Shown here piece after piece: positions 17,208 to 27,690 of a stretch of 54,673 nucleotides of DNA. A model generated the notes under the pieces. The model did not search any database. It was not told the origin of the DNA and was given only the letters and a program-made list of their open reading frames with translations. Every line of letters starts with the position of its first letter. Within the stretch, counting starts at the first letter, position 1. The DNA is from Gammaproteobacteria bacterium (GTDB lineage: Bacteria > Pseudomonadota > Gammaproteobacteria > Steroidobacterales > Woeseiaceae), in contig JAOTWB010000013.1 in the NCBI GenBank assembly GCA_029863125.1, forward strand, positions 1 to 54,673, given 5' to 3'. A program made the position numbers and the translations under genes.

Positions 17208-18305
17208 TTACCGGGGCGTCAGCTTCAATAAACGACCGCCGTCCTTGTCCTCGAGCAACCAGATCGCGCCATCCGGGCCCTGAACAACAGCGCGAATTCG
17301 CTTGCTCATCGAATACCGCTCCACTTCCCGAGCATCTGCGCCGTCGAATTCGATGCGGACCAGCGCCTCCGACGACAGGCCGGCGATAAATCCATCGCCC
17401 TGCCACTCCGGAAACAGATTTCCCGAGTAAATCATGAAGCCACCCGGTGAAATCACCGGCGACCACCATACTTTTGGTGCCTCGAACTCCGGTCGCGTGT
17501 CGTGATCCGGGATATCTCTGCCGTCGTAATGCCTGCCGTTCGAAACGATCGGGTAGCCGTAGTTCTTGCCCCGACGTACGAGGTTGAGTTCGTCGCCGCC
17601 CCGCGGGCCCATCTCGATGTTCCAGAGCTGGCCGTCGGCGTCGAACGCGATGCCCAGCGGGTTTCGATGACCGAGCGACCAGATTTGCGCCGTCACACCG
17701 CCCTGCTCCGCGAAGGGATTGTCGGCCGGCACCGAGCCATCGTCGTTGAGTCGAACGATCTTGCCGAGGTTGCCGTTCATGTCCTGAGCCGGATCGAATT
17801 TTTGCCGTTCCCCGGAAGTAATAAACAGGAAGCCATCCTCCGAAAATAGCAGCCGGTGGCCGTAGTGGCCGCGGCCGCTGACCTTTGGATCCTGGCGCCA
17901 GATGACGTCGACGTCGCTCAGCGCTTCGCGGCCCGGCACCAAAGTGAGCGTGGCGCTGGCAACAGCCGCCCCTCGCGTGTCGTCATCGCCGGCCTCGGCG
18001 TAGCTCAGGTAAATTCGGCCGTTCTCGGCGAAATCGGGGTGCAATATTACGTCGCCGAGCCCCCCCTGACCGCCGTAATCGACAGCCGGCACACCGCGCA
18101 CGGGCGCCACGGCCCCGTCATTCGTCGACACTACGAGCAGCTGTCCCTGCTTTTCCGTGACGAGCACGCGACCGTCCGGCAGGAACGCCATGGCCCAGGG
18201 CTCGTCAAAGGTGGCGACCGGCTCCACGGTGAACGGATAGGCGCTTAGCTCACTCGCGCAGGCGCCAGTGAAAAACAAAAGTATTGTTATCAGCCATCGA
18301 TTCAT
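17208..18305 (-). CDS. Soluble PQQ-dependent aldose dehydrogenase (YliI/Asd-like)
   Basis: About 365 residues from ATG 18305 (AAGGAG upstream; MNRWLITILLFFTGACASE). The N-terminus is an export signal, possibly a lipoprotein around TGAC though the lipobox is imperfect. The propeller motifs are strong: FDEPWAMAFLPDGRVLVTEK, GQGGLGDVILHPDFAENGRI, GRGHYGHRLLFSEDGFLFIT, GHRNPLGIAFDADGQLWNIE, MGPRGGDELNLV and PVISPGGFMIYSG. The His in GHYGHR and the Arg/Asn in GHRNPLG match the catalytic region of glucose dehydrogenase B-type proteins. Role: periplasmic oxidation of aldoses with PQQ. It is a second enzyme of this superfamily in the window, only distantly similar to the one at 2969-4273. Convergent with terC, divergent from yheS. 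Confidence 0.88.
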   Translation of the reverse strand: MNRWLITILLFFTGACASELSAYPFTVEPVATFDEPWAMAFLPDGRVLVTEKQGQLLVVSTNDGAVAPVRGVPAVDYGGQGGLGDVILHPDFAENGRIYLSYAEAGDDDTRGAAVASATLTLVPGREALSDVDVIWRQDPKVSGRGHYGHRLLFSEDGFLFITSGERQKFDPAQDMNGNLGKIVRLNDDGSVPADNPFAEQGGVTAQIWSLGHRNPLGIAFDADGQLWNIEMGPRGGDELNLVRRGKNYGYPIVSNGRHYDGRDIPDHDTRPEFEAPKVWWSPVISPGGFMIYSGNLFPEWQGDGFIAGLSSEALVRIEFDGADAREVERYSMSKRIRAVVQGPDGAIWLLEDKDGGRLLKLTPR

Positions 18306-18365
18306 CGGGCACTCCTTGGTCGAAGGCGAAATATTATCGCGTTTCGAGCTGTTAGACTTTCCTTC

Positions 18366-20273
18366 GTGTTGAGCCTCATCAATATCAGCCTTCGCCGCGG
18401 ACGCAAAGTGCTCATCGAGAACGTCAGCTTCCAGGTGCACCCCGGGCATCGCATGGGCGTCATCGGGGCAAATGGCAGCGGCAAGTCGTCACTTTTTGCG
18501 ATGCTGCTAGGCGAACTCGAGCCCGATGACGGCCAACTCGGGCTGCAGGCAATAAACGAAATCGCGCACGTTGCCCAGGAAAGTCCGCACGGCAGCACAT
18601 CGGCCCTGGATTACGTCATGGACGGTGACCGCGAGCTGCGCGACCTGCAGGCCGCCATCGCGGCCGATGAAGCGCAGCAACAAGGCGCCGTCCCGCACGC
18701 CCTGTATGAACGCATGGAAAACATTGATGGATTCACGGCCGAATCTCGTGCCGCAAGGCTGCTGCACGGGCTCGGTTTTGCCGACAGCGAAATGCAGGAT
18801 CCGGTCGATTCCTTTTCGGGCGGCTGGCGCATGCGCCTCAACCTTGCGCGGGCGCTCATGTGCCGGTCGGACATGCTGCTGCTGGACGAACCGACCAATC
18901 ACCTGGACCTGCCGGCCATCCTCTGGCTGGAACGCTGGTTGCAGAGCTATGCGGGCATCCTGCTAGTCATTTCGCACGACCGCGATTTCCTCGACGAAAT
19001 CTGCACGCGAATCGCGCATATCGAACACCAGGCGATTCGCCTGTTTACCGGAAACTACAGTCAGTTCGAAGCGCAGCGCGCTGAACAGCTCTCGCAGCAA
19101 CAGGCCATGTACGCGCGGCAGCAAAAAGAAATAAAACACATACAAGGTTATGTCGACCGTTTTCGATATAAAGCGTCGAAAGCTCGCCAGGCACAGAGTC
19201 GCCTGAAAATGCTCGAGCGCATGCAGATAATCGCGCCCGCACACGTGGATTCGCCGTTTCGCTTTCATTTCTTCGAGCCAGAAAAACAGCCACAGCATCT
19301 CCTCGGCCTGACGGACGCTGCGCTTGGGTATAGAGGCAGCGAAAACGGCGCGGTGCTCGATAATGTCAATCTGCACCTGTCGGCCGGTGATCGCATCGGG
19401 CTGCTGGGTGTCAACGGCGCCGGTAAGTCCACGCTGGTCAAGGCGTTGGCTACCGGCAGCACGCTGCTCGACGGCGAGCGCGTACTGAGTAGAGACACGA
19501 GGATTGGCTATTTCGCGCAGCACCAGCTGGACATGCTCGAGCCGGAGCAGAGCCCGATCGATCATCTGCGTGCCTACGCGACTGATGACCGCGAGCAGGA
19601 CCTTCGCAATTACCTGGGCCGCTTCGGCTTCGGCGGCGAGCGCATTTTCGAACCCGTTGCACCATTTTCAGGCGGCGAGAAAGCAAGGCTGGTCCTGGCG
19701 CTGATGATTCGCCAGAAACCGAACCTGCTGCTGCTCGATGAACCAACCAATCACCTGGATCTCGAGATGCGCCAGGCGTTGAGCGTTGCTCTCATCGAAT
19801 ACACGGGCGCACTGGTCGTCATTTCGCATGACCGTCACTTGCTAAGGAGCGTTTGCGACGAACTGCTGATCGTGCACGACGGCATCGTCGACCGTTTCAA
19901 GCGCAGCCTGGATGAGTACCCCGACTGGCTGAATGAACGGGGACTCAAAAAAAACGAGGCAGAAAACGCAAACATTGACGCACAGCCGAAGCCACTCAGC
20001 AAAAGACAGCAGCGCCAGGACCAGGCCCGGCGCCGCCTGCATCTCAAGCCGCTGCAGGACAAGGTACGTGACATCGAAAAGCAGCTTGCATTGAGTCGAA
20101 TGGAACTCGAAGAACTCGAAAAGCGCCTCGCGGATGCCGACATTTATTCGGATCAGGATCGCGTCGCGGAAGTCACGCAACTGGTCCGGGATCAGGCCGA
20201 AAAAAAGGCTGAAATTCAGACACTTGAGTGGAGCTGGCTCGAAGCGAGTGAAGCGCTCGAAACAGCGGGCTAG
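18366..20273 (+). CDS. yheS: ABC-F ATPase YheS
   Basis: About 635 residues from GTG 18366. Two ABC cassettes are present without membrane segments. The first has Walker A GANGSGKSS, signature FSGGWRMRLNLARAL and Walker B MLLLDEPTNHLDL. The second has GVNGAGKST, FSGGEKARLVLALM and LLLLDEPTNHLDLEM. The inter-domain linker (RYKASKARQAQSRLKMLERM) is the ABC-F translation-factor hallmark. Length and sequence follow E. coli YheS closely, including LHGLGF, IAPAHVDSPFRF and YFAQHQLDML. The C-terminal 90 residues form a charged coiled coil. Role: ribosome-associated ATPase thought to relieve stalled translation at particular sequences. The 60-base gap to the divergent dehydrogenase holds both promoters. 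Confidence 0.93.
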   Translation: MLSLINISLRRGRKVLIENVSFQVHPGHRMGVIGANGSGKSSLFAMLLGELEPDDGQLGLQAINEIAHVAQESPHGSTSALDYVMDGDRELRDLQAAIAADEAQQQGAVPHALYERMENIDGFTAESRAARLLHGLGFADSEMQDPVDSFSGGWRMRLNLARALMCRSDMLLLDEPTNHLDLPAILWLERWLQSYAGILLVISHDRDFLDEICTRIAHIEHQAIRLFTGNYSQFEAQRAEQLSQQQAMYARQQKEIKHIQGYVDRFRYKASKARQAQSRLKMLERMQIIAPAHVDSPFRFHFFEPEKQPQHLLGLTDAALGYRGSENGAVLDNVNLHLSAGDRIGLLGVNGAGKSTLVKALATGSTLLDGERVLSRDTRIGYFAQHQLDMLEPEQSPIDHLRAYATDDREQDLRNYLGRFGFGGERIFEPVAPFSGGEKARLVLALMIRQKPNLLLLDEPTNHLDLEMRQALSVALIEYTGALVVISHDRHLLRSVCDELLIVHDGIVDRFKRSLDEYPDWLNERGLKKNEAENANIDAQPKPLSKRQQRQDQARRRLHLKPLQDKVRDIEKQLALSRMELEELEKRLADADIYSDQDRVAEVTQLVRDQAEKKAEIQTLEWSWLEASEALETAG

Positions 20274-20305
20274 GCGCGAGCTTTACTGCCCAAGCTTCGC
20301 CTCGA

Positions 20306-20683
20306 TTATTCCGCTTCGCAGCTCGTATTCTCGAGCACGTATCGCGCGCTATCACGCTCGTCAACGAGAATACAGTCCGAGCCGTTGATTACGAGGCGAA
20401 ACCGGATCGGCGCCTCCAGGATGAGCCCCTGTGGATTCGGGTTCTGCATGCTTTGCGGCGGGCTGCGCTCGATGATCAAGACGCTGCTGTCGGTCAGCGC
20501 GTCCTCGGCGATGACGACATTCGTTCGCAGCGCCGTATTGATCGTCTTCTGCAGCGCCGCGCGGCTCGCATCGTCGGGACTGACGATACGGGCCGGCCGA
20601 TCCTCGTCCGTTGCCATCGTGTGACAGCCTGTTAACACCAGCGCCATGCCCGTAACAAAGGTGGATTTGCTTGAACGACTCAT
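20306..20683 (-). CDS. Small lipoprotein of unknown function
   Basis: About 125 residues. The N-terminus MSRSSKSTFVTGMALVLTGC is a clear lipoprotein signal with lipobox LTGC. The mature part has one predicted alpha/beta core including TALRTNVVIAEDALTDSSVL and ILEAPIRFRLVINGSDC. Two Cys residues near the end (SDC and TSC) could form a disulphide. No family is recognised. The ATG overlaps the stop of the S41 peptidase gene as ATGA, so translation is coupled and the two proteins probably act together at the cell envelope. Confidence 0.8.
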   Translation of the reverse strand: MSRSSKSTFVTGMALVLTGCHTMATDEDRPARIVSPDDASRAALQKTINTALRTNVVIAEDALTDSSVLIIERSPPQSMQNPNPQGLILEAPIRFRLVINGSDCILVDERDSARYVLENTSCEAE

Positions 20684-22278
20684 GGTTGCACGATCAGGTT
20701 CGAATCAAACGGTGAGCGAAAGACTCGACCGTCCACTGCATCGAGCCGCAATCCGGGCTTGCTCAACGAGCCGGGCCCAGCCGCGGCCGGCGCGATGCAT
20801 GTCTGGCCAGCCTGGTAAGCGAGCGCCACTTCGAGCCGGTTTTCACCCGGGTCGCCGAGCAGCTTGGTGTAATCGTCCAGGACCGGGCAGCCGAGCACGT
20901 TCGCCAGTCCGTCGTCGACATTAGACGGCTGAAATCCCTCGGCGTAGTCCCCGAAACCCTTTTCATTCACCGTACGAAACTGTACCGGGAAGTAGCTCGT
21001 GCCGCAGTTCGGCTCTTCGTAAAAGCCGTAAGGCTTTCCGCAGGTAGTGGAGCCGACCTGGATCACTTCGATGTCGATGCCCCGCAGGCTGTTCATGACC
21101 AGTTCGCTGGCGGAGCAGGTGTTCGGGCCGGTGAGCACGAACACCCGTGACAGGTTCAGCGTTGGCAACGGCTGGCCCGCAGGCAAGGTGAAAAAACCGC
21201 TGGTCGTACTCGGAAAGGGACTCGGTGAAAGCGGCTCACCGGTGATCGGATTGGTCGCCGGATGTTTGTCGTTGAATTCGAACACGTCAGCAATCCGTCC
21301 CGCCGTATTGCTCGGGCCGGCGATCATGAATCCGAGCTGGCGCGCAATGACGCCAAAACCACCGCCGTTATAACGAAGATCGAGAATCAGGTCGTCCACC
21401 GGATCCGGTGCGGCGTCATTGATAAGCTGGTTTATGGCGTCAATCAACGCTTCTTCGGCAGGGGCGCGGAAGTAGTTGAACACGAGGTAACCCACTTTGC
21501 CGGTCGGCGTATCGAAAACCTGGGTTTCCTGCACCATGGCGCTGGTGACCGAAGTGGACGTCATCGTGATGTCTCTCGGACTCTGCGCGCCAAGATCGAG
21601 AATGGTGAACGTGTGGGGCTCGCCCAGTGTGGATGGGAACAAGCCTGCATTGAGGGTATCCACGCCGGCCTGAGTACCGACGTTGATATCGACGCCGTCG
21701 ATGGCGAGAATCGTAGCGCCACGCGCCAGGCTAACGGCCGTTGCCGGTGAATTCGGCTCTGTATAGGCAACCACGATTTCGCGGGGTGGTGTCGCGGAAA
21801 TTACGGCCCATCGAGCACCGTATCCGGCCGAAACGCCGCCTTGGGACAGTTGAAACCACTCGGCGGAATCGTAGGAGAAGCTGAAGGAATCTTTTGGCGC
21901 ACCGGAAGGCAATACCGCGAACGTTTTCAACTGCTCGAAATAGACTTCCGGGTCATTGAAATTGGCCGGGTCCTGATCCGTGATCTCGTCATACCAGAGG
22001 TAGGTGTCATTGGTGAACGAGCGCAGGAAATTGTTTTCGTCCAGGATGCTGCCGGCGATATCCGGGTAGGGCTGCCCGGTGGCGGGATCGGTGCCGCTGC
22101 GCGGCGCTTCACAGCGGTTTCTAAAGGTCGAGGCATCCAGGAACACGCCCTGCTGCCAGCCCGTAGGCGGTGGCGGTGGTGGCGCTACGACAACTCCGCC
22201 GCCGCCCCCTCCGCCGCAGCCTGCAATCAGAAGTAGTGGCGATAAGAATGACAGAAACAGGAAAAAGGATTTTTTCAC
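20680..22278 (-). CDS. S41 (C-terminal-processing type) serine peptidase, lipoprotein
   Basis: About 532 residues, starting at GTG 22278. A lipoprotein signal with lipobox LIAGC is followed by a Gly tract and a Pro tract that tether the enzyme. A PDZ-like region lies around residues 150-220 (ARGATILAIDGVDI, GEPHTFTILD). The peptidase core has DLILDLRYNGGGFG, the probable nucleophile in TGPNTCSASELVMNSLRG and the general-base Lys in TCGKPYGF. This arrangement marks the tail-specific S41 family. Role: periplasmic degradation or processing of proteins, position-dependent on a C-terminal recognition. Coupled to a small lipoprotein downstream, which may be an adaptor or inhibitor (inference). Confidence 0.9.
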   Translation of the reverse strand: MKKSFFLFLSFLSPLLLIAGCGGGGGGGVVVAPPPPPPTGWQQGVFLDASTFRNRCEAPRSGTDPATGQPYPDIAGSILDENNFLRSFTNDTYLWYDEITDQDPANFNDPEVYFEQLKTFAVLPSGAPKDSFSFSYDSAEWFQLSQGGVSAGYGARWAVISATPPREIVVAYTEPNSPATAVSLARGATILAIDGVDINVGTQAGVDTLNAGLFPSTLGEPHTFTILDLGAQSPRDITMTSTSVTSAMVQETQVFDTPTGKVGYLVFNYFRAPAEEALIDAINQLINDAAPDPVDDLILDLRYNGGGFGVIARQLGFMIAGPSNTAGRIADVFEFNDKHPATNPITGEPLSPSPFPSTTSGFFTLPAGQPLPTLNLSRVFVLTGPNTCSASELVMNSLRGIDIEVIQVGSTTCGKPYGFYEEPNCGTSYFPVQFRTVNEKGFGDYAEGFQPSNVDDGLANVLGCPVLDDYTKLLGDPGENRLEVALAYQAGQTCIAPAAAGPGSLSKPGLRLDAVDGRVFRSPFDSNLIVQP

Positions 22279-22391
22279 GGCGCTTGCTCAACAGATCTCT
22301 GCGCGGGGCAATCTCAATGATAAATGAAAACCATCGTCTTAGGCAGGGTCGCGGTTTACCATAACAACACAACCACGCTTCTTCCGATACC

Positions 22392-24497
22392 CTAGAATCT
22401 GAGCGAATACTCGAGCCCAAACTGCCGCGGCTTGCTGGGCCACGCGATGTCCGCCGGCAGGCCGATAAATCGTGCGGCGAAGAACCATTCGATGTACTCC
22501 TCATCAAACAGGTTTTCGGCATACAGTCGCGCCGACCAGCGCTCATTCTCAATAGCAAAGCTCAGGTTCGTGAGGTCGTAGGCCGGCTGCGTGTCGACAT
22601 TGTCCAACGTCCAGTAGGTTTTGTCCCGGTGCTCATAGTCGAGCCGGCTGACAAGATCCATTGAATCGCTCAGCCGGTACGTGTGCTGCAGGGCGAGATT
22701 CAGGCTCCAGACCGGGGCGCCGGGCACCTTTCGGCCCAGAATTGCGCTCGCCGGCACCAGCACGCCAGGGATGTCTTCATGTTCCTTTATCTCGCTGTCG
22801 GTAAAACCGAGACCAAAGTTGATTTGCAGCGTATCCGTGGGCAGTGCAGTGAACTCGAGTTCGCCGCCCGTTATCTCGCTTTTCCTGACGTTGATGTTTG
22901 CCTGCGTGCCGGTCTGATCAAAGAGGAAGTACTGCTGATCGTCGTAGTCAATGAAGAACAATGAAATGCCGCCGCGGAAGCGACCGCCGGCCGCCGTGCC
23001 TTTCAAGCCTGCCTCATAGCTTATGAGCGACTCCGCGCCGAAGCCCGGCAGGAAATTGCTGCCCGGCGCAAGATTATTGAACCCGCCGGCACGAAATCCT
23101 TTGCCGACGGTCACGTAGGCCAAAGATCCTTCGCGGAAGCTGTAGGCCAGGCTGGCTTTGGGCTGCAGTTCGTTGAACGTCTCGCTGCGGCCCTGTGTCG
23201 CGTCTTTGGGTGTTTCCTCATCGTAACGAAATGCGAGCGTCAGCTCGAGATCGTCAGCAAGGTCATAACTCAGGTTGCCAAACGCGGCGAAGTCTTCGAG
23301 CTCCAGATCCTGCGCCGCGGGTGGAACAGGCGTCCCGAGGAACGTCGTGGCCAGCGAGCGGTAGCGATCCTGCGTGAAATACTGCACGCCGGCGACCCAG
23401 CGCAGGGCCCTGGCCGATTCCGAGACCAGGCGCAGCTCCTGCGCAATGGTCTCTGACTCGTCGATGACGACGATGTCGATTGCCTCGAACAGCGTCTGGT
23501 CAAGATCCTGGTCGTTGCCCGAATCCACATCGGTGTAAGACGTTATCGACGTCAGCGTGCCCCACCCCAGGTCATAATCGATCTTGGCGGAGGTTTCCCA
23601 GGACTTCACAAACGACCTGCCAATTCGGTTGGACTGGATTTCATAGGTTGGATTGCCGAAGAGGATCGGCGCCGCTGGCGGCGGCAGAGGAAGAAAGCCC
23701 TCGCTGCCCGGCATGAAATAGCCGGAACCGCCGTCCTGATCGAGATACTGCCCGCGCAGGTCGACCGAAAGCCTTTCGCTCGGCTTGAACAGTAATCGCC
23801 CGCGGAACGCCACCGATTCCTTGTAGTCGACGTACTGATTGTCGAGGTACGCATTTCTGAGCTGCCCTTCACGATCCTGGTAGCGGAATGAGGTCCGATA
23901 CAGCACGCGATCGTCGCCGAGCGGTCCGGAGGCACTGGCGGCCAAAGTGAAGTCTTTGCCCTGCGCCGCGGTAAGGCGGAAGCCATACTCGGGCTTGGCA
24001 CTCGGCTGTCGCGTCGATACCAGGATCGCACCGCCGATCGCATTGCGCCCATACAACGCGCCCTGCGGCCCACGCAGAACGTCGACGCTTTCGATATCGA
24101 ACAGCTCCTGCGTCGTCAGCAGGTTGTTGGTAGCACTGACGCCATCAATTCGAAAGGACACGGGCGGCTGGCCCGTGCCGCGGTTTTGCCGAACTCCGCG
24201 AATGACCAGCGTGCTTATGCCAACTTCCTGATCGTCCGAAAAGCGCAGGTTAGGTGTCAGCGATGCAACGCGGTTTATACGCTCGATGCGATACCGCTCG
24301 ATCTCCTCGACAGTGAAAGGCGTAATCGAGTCCGGCACGTCGGACAGCTTTTCCGAACGATAACGCGACGAAACGACGATCTCCTCGATGGCCGTAATGT
24401 CCTGCGACTCCGCGTGGACTTTCTGGCCGGGTGCCAGCAATGCACACAAGATCAGGGCTAAGGCTGCACTCGACGCGCAGACCGAATAGTTCGACAA
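22392..24497 (-). CDS. TonB-dependent outer-membrane receptor
   Basis: About 701 residues, complete. The start is TTG 24497 with AAAGGA seven to ten bases upstream. A signal peptide ends near KVHAES; the TonB-box-like segment is IEEIVVSSRYR. The plug has DVPDSITPFTVEEIE, LVIRGVRQNRGTGQPPV and VDVLRGPQGALYGRNAIGG. The barrel shows the motif RAGGFNNLAPGSNFLPGFG and SYEAGLKGTAAGGRFRGGIS, and it closes with FGLEYSLRF, a proper terminal strand ending in Phe. The type resembles receptors often annotated for iron complexes or plant/aromatic compounds, but the ligand cannot be assigned. It is divergent from the tyrosine phenol-lyase gene with a 200-base gap, suggesting a possible shared control region. 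Confidence 0.92.
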   Translation of the reverse strand: MSNYSVCASSAALALILCALLAPGQKVHAESQDITAIEEIVVSSRYRSEKLSDVPDSITPFTVEEIERYRIERINRVASLTPNLRFSDDQEVGISTLVIRGVRQNRGTGQPPVSFRIDGVSATNNLLTTQELFDIESVDVLRGPQGALYGRNAIGGAILVSTRQPSAKPEYGFRLTAAQGKDFTLAASASGPLGDDRVLYRTSFRYQDREGQLRNAYLDNQYVDYKESVAFRGRLLFKPSERLSVDLRGQYLDQDGGSGYFMPGSEGFLPLPPPAAPILFGNPTYEIQSNRIGRSFVKSWETSAKIDYDLGWGTLTSITSYTDVDSGNDQDLDQTLFEAIDIVVIDESETIAQELRLVSESARALRWVAGVQYFTQDRYRSLATTFLGTPVPPAAQDLELEDFAAFGNLSYDLADDLELTLAFRYDEETPKDATQGRSETFNELQPKASLAYSFREGSLAYVTVGKGFRAGGFNNLAPGSNFLPGFGAESLISYEAGLKGTAAGGRFRGGISLFFIDYDDQQYFLFDQTGTQANINVRKSEITGGELEFTALPTDTLQINFGLGFTDSEIKEHEDIPGVLVPASAILGRKVPGAPVWSLNLALQHTYRLSDSMDLVSRLDYEHRDKTYWTLDNVDTQPAYDLTNLSFAIENERWSARLYAENLFDEEYIEWFFAARFIGLPADIAWPSKPRQFGLEYSLRF

Positions 24498-24652
24498 AGT
24501 CTGTTCCTTTAATTATTGGTTCTGATCAAATGACAAGATCTGGACGGAAACGATCAGCTAGGCGGCGATTATGCCAATTTAACCGCCCGAGGCAACCGTT
24601 CTTATAGGTGCTCTGGATCTGCAGGACGGATCAGTGTACGTCTTCGCAGTAG

Positions 24653-26092
<1,440 letters not shown>

Positions 26093-26130
26093 TTTCGCGG
26101 GCATAGCCCGTTCCTATTCGCATACGCGGC

Positions 26131-26535
26131 TCAGTCGAGATTCGGCAGGCCGTGCAGCACCAGCAAGTAGTAGCTAACCATGCCGATAATCTTGTCGTTC
26201 TCGACGACAGGCGCATGGCTGATGCCGAAGTTTTCGAACAAGCGCGCGCAGTAACGGATTTCCATGTCCGGCCGTACGCTAAGAACCGGCTTGGCCATGA
26301 TCTCGTAGACGTTCACGCGCTCCGGCGCGCGGTTCTTGGCGATGACCTGTTTCGCTATGTCCGAGAACAGCAGCATGCCATGTTCATCGTTTTTGTCGCG
26401 GCGTTTTACTATCAGGCTCGTCGCACCGACTTTTTTCATGATTTTCAATGCCGTCAAAACATCGATCGAGCCATCGACCTCCGTTACTTCGGTGCGCATG
26501 CAGTCTCGCACGGGACCCCAGTTTGGGATAGTCAT
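26131..26535 (-). CDS. CBS-pair protein
   Basis: About 134 residues forming two CBS motifs: residues 10-65 (CMRTEVTEVDGSIDVLTALK, IMKKVGATSLIVKRRD) and residues 75-130 (YEIMAKPVLSVRPDMEIRYC, FGISHAPVVENDKIIGMVSY). CBS pairs bind adenosine nucleotides and act as energy sensors. It is the last gene of a four-gene unit and its ATG overlaps the stop of the PII-like gene as ATGA. With no effector domain, it probably regulates the membrane proteins upstream. Confidence 0.88.
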   Translation of the reverse strand: MTIPNWGPVRDCMRTEVTEVDGSIDVLTALKIMKKVGATSLIVKRRDKNDEHGMLLFSDIAKQVIAKNRAPERVNVYEIMAKPVLSVRPDMEIRYCARLFENFGISHAPVVENDKIIGMVSYYLLVLHGLPNLD

Positions 26536-26882
26536 AATTTTTCCTCCACTAGATCAACGAGCTCCTGTGCCTGGTGCACGACGCCCACCGCGTCTTCGAC
26601 ATCGATCAGCACGGCAATTCCGGTACCGGGCTTCTTGTCGAACTCCCCGACCTCGCCGATATGCTCCAGGATATGCCGACTCAAATGCTGCTCAACCAGC
26701 AAAAGTACGACGTCGCGCTGTGTAGAAAGCGTTAGTCCGAAAAAGGTCTTACTCTCTTTGATGCCTTCGCCGCGCGCGTTGGGGATAACGGTACATCCTG
26801 TTGCACCCGCTTCTCGCGCAGCGTGCATAACCTCTTCAGTCTTTGAATCTTCGACGAAGGCGACTATCAGCTTAAAGTGCAT
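26532..26882 (-). CDS. PII-like signalling protein
   Basis: About 116 residues with the ferredoxin-like PII layout. The sequence begins MHFKLIVAFVEDSKTEEVMH, as in PII-type proteins where the first strand is followed by a helix. It then has a shortened T-loop region (KESKTFFGLTLSTQRDVVLL). The C-terminus has PGTGIAVLIDVEDAVGV, reminiscent of the PII nucleotide-binding C-loop. The uridylylated Tyr of GlnB/GlnK is absent, so it is a PII-like, not a classical nitrogen, regulator. It overlaps DUF1538 gene 2 by 11 bases and the CBS gene by four, so it is likely made in step with its membrane target. Confidence 0.8.
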   Translation of the reverse strand: MHFKLIVAFVEDSKTEEVMHAAREAGATGCTVIPNARGEGIKESKTFFGLTLSTQRDVVLLLVEQHLSRHILEHIGEVGEFDKKPGTGIAVLIDVEDAVGVVHQAQELVDLVEEKL

Positions 26883-27690
26883 GGTCTTTTTCCTCTTGCA
26901 ATTCGTCTGGTTCGATGTCGGAATGATCTACCCGTTGTCGCAAAACCGCTAGCTGGCCGTATGCCAGCACCGAGATTATCGGAAACAAGGCGGCGAATGC
27001 CACCAGTCCGAATCCATCCAGCAACGGGCTGCGCCCTGGTACCGCCTCCGCGAGTCCGAGGCCGAGCGCCGTAATCAATGGCACGGTTACGGTGGATGTC
27101 GTGACGCCGCCGGAATCATACGCCAGTGGCACGATCACCTTCGGCGCTAACGCTGTCTGCGCGATAACGACCAGATAGCCGGCAGCGATGAAATGTTGCA
27201 AGGGCAGGCCCGAAATAATTCTAAAACAGCCCAGGCTCACACCGACGCCAGCGCCAATCGCGACAGCGACCCGCAGCCCCCAAACACCGATCGCGCCGCC
27301 CGATACGGCATTCGCCTTGATGGATACAGCCATCAACGCGGGTTCGGCCAGCGTCGTGCTGAAGGCAACGGCGGCGCCAAACAGGTACACCCAGTAATAG
27401 TCTCGCCAGATCAGTGCGGCCGCCGCGCTTATTTTTGCGGACTGCAGGAATTCCGGATCCGTCAACTGCTGTGCCATCAGTCGGCCGAGTGGAAAAAGCG
27501 TGTGCTCCAGTCCTTCAAGAAACAGACCCAATCCCACAATGACAAATACGAAGCCGACGACAATCGGTCCGACATTCGGCATGCGGCCGCCGATGACGAA
27601 TATTTGGAACGCAAACAGGAAAATGGCGATCGGCAGTACATCAATTGCGCTGTAGCCGACAAACTTCAGAGCATCGAGAATCAGATCCAT
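26872..27690 (-). CDS. DUF1538 membrane protein, second copy
   Basis: About 272 residues with six to seven hydrophobic helices. It shares with its neighbour the motif AYDSGGVTTSTVTVPLITAL (near residues 187-206). Further shared segments are SLGCFRIISGLPLQHFI and FSTTLAEPALMAVSIKANAV. The family has no proven function; the conserved polar loop between helices and the paired PII/CBS regulators suggest a channel or transporter. The start overlaps the preceding gene by 10 bases. A charged tail of about 20 residues after the last helix (DIEPDELQEEKDHAL) is present only here and could be the contact site for the PII-like protein (inference). Confidence 0.85.
   Translation of the reverse strand: MDLILDALKFVGYSAIDVLPIAIFLFAFQIFVIGGRMPNVGPIVVGFVFVIVGLGLFLEGLEHTLFPLGRLMAQQLTDPEFLQSAKISAAAALIWRDYYWVYLFGAAVAFSTTLAEPALMAVSIKANAVSGGAIGVWGLRVAVAIGAGVGVSLGCFRIISGLPLQHFIAAGYLVVIAQTALAPKVIVPLAYDSGGVTTSTVTVPLITALGLGLAEAVPGRSPLLDGFGLVAFAALFPIISVLAYGQLAVLRQRVDHSDIEPDELQEEKDHAL

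Noticed and set aside
17200..17225. TGACGCC/GGCGTCA stem between terC and the PQQ dehydrogenase
   Set aside because: It lies partly inside the dehydrogenase end and lacks a T run on either strand.
26098..26110. CGGGC-ATA-GCCCG hairpin between tpl and the CBS gene
   Set aside because: Only a 5-bp stem with no T tract; too weak to call as a terminator.
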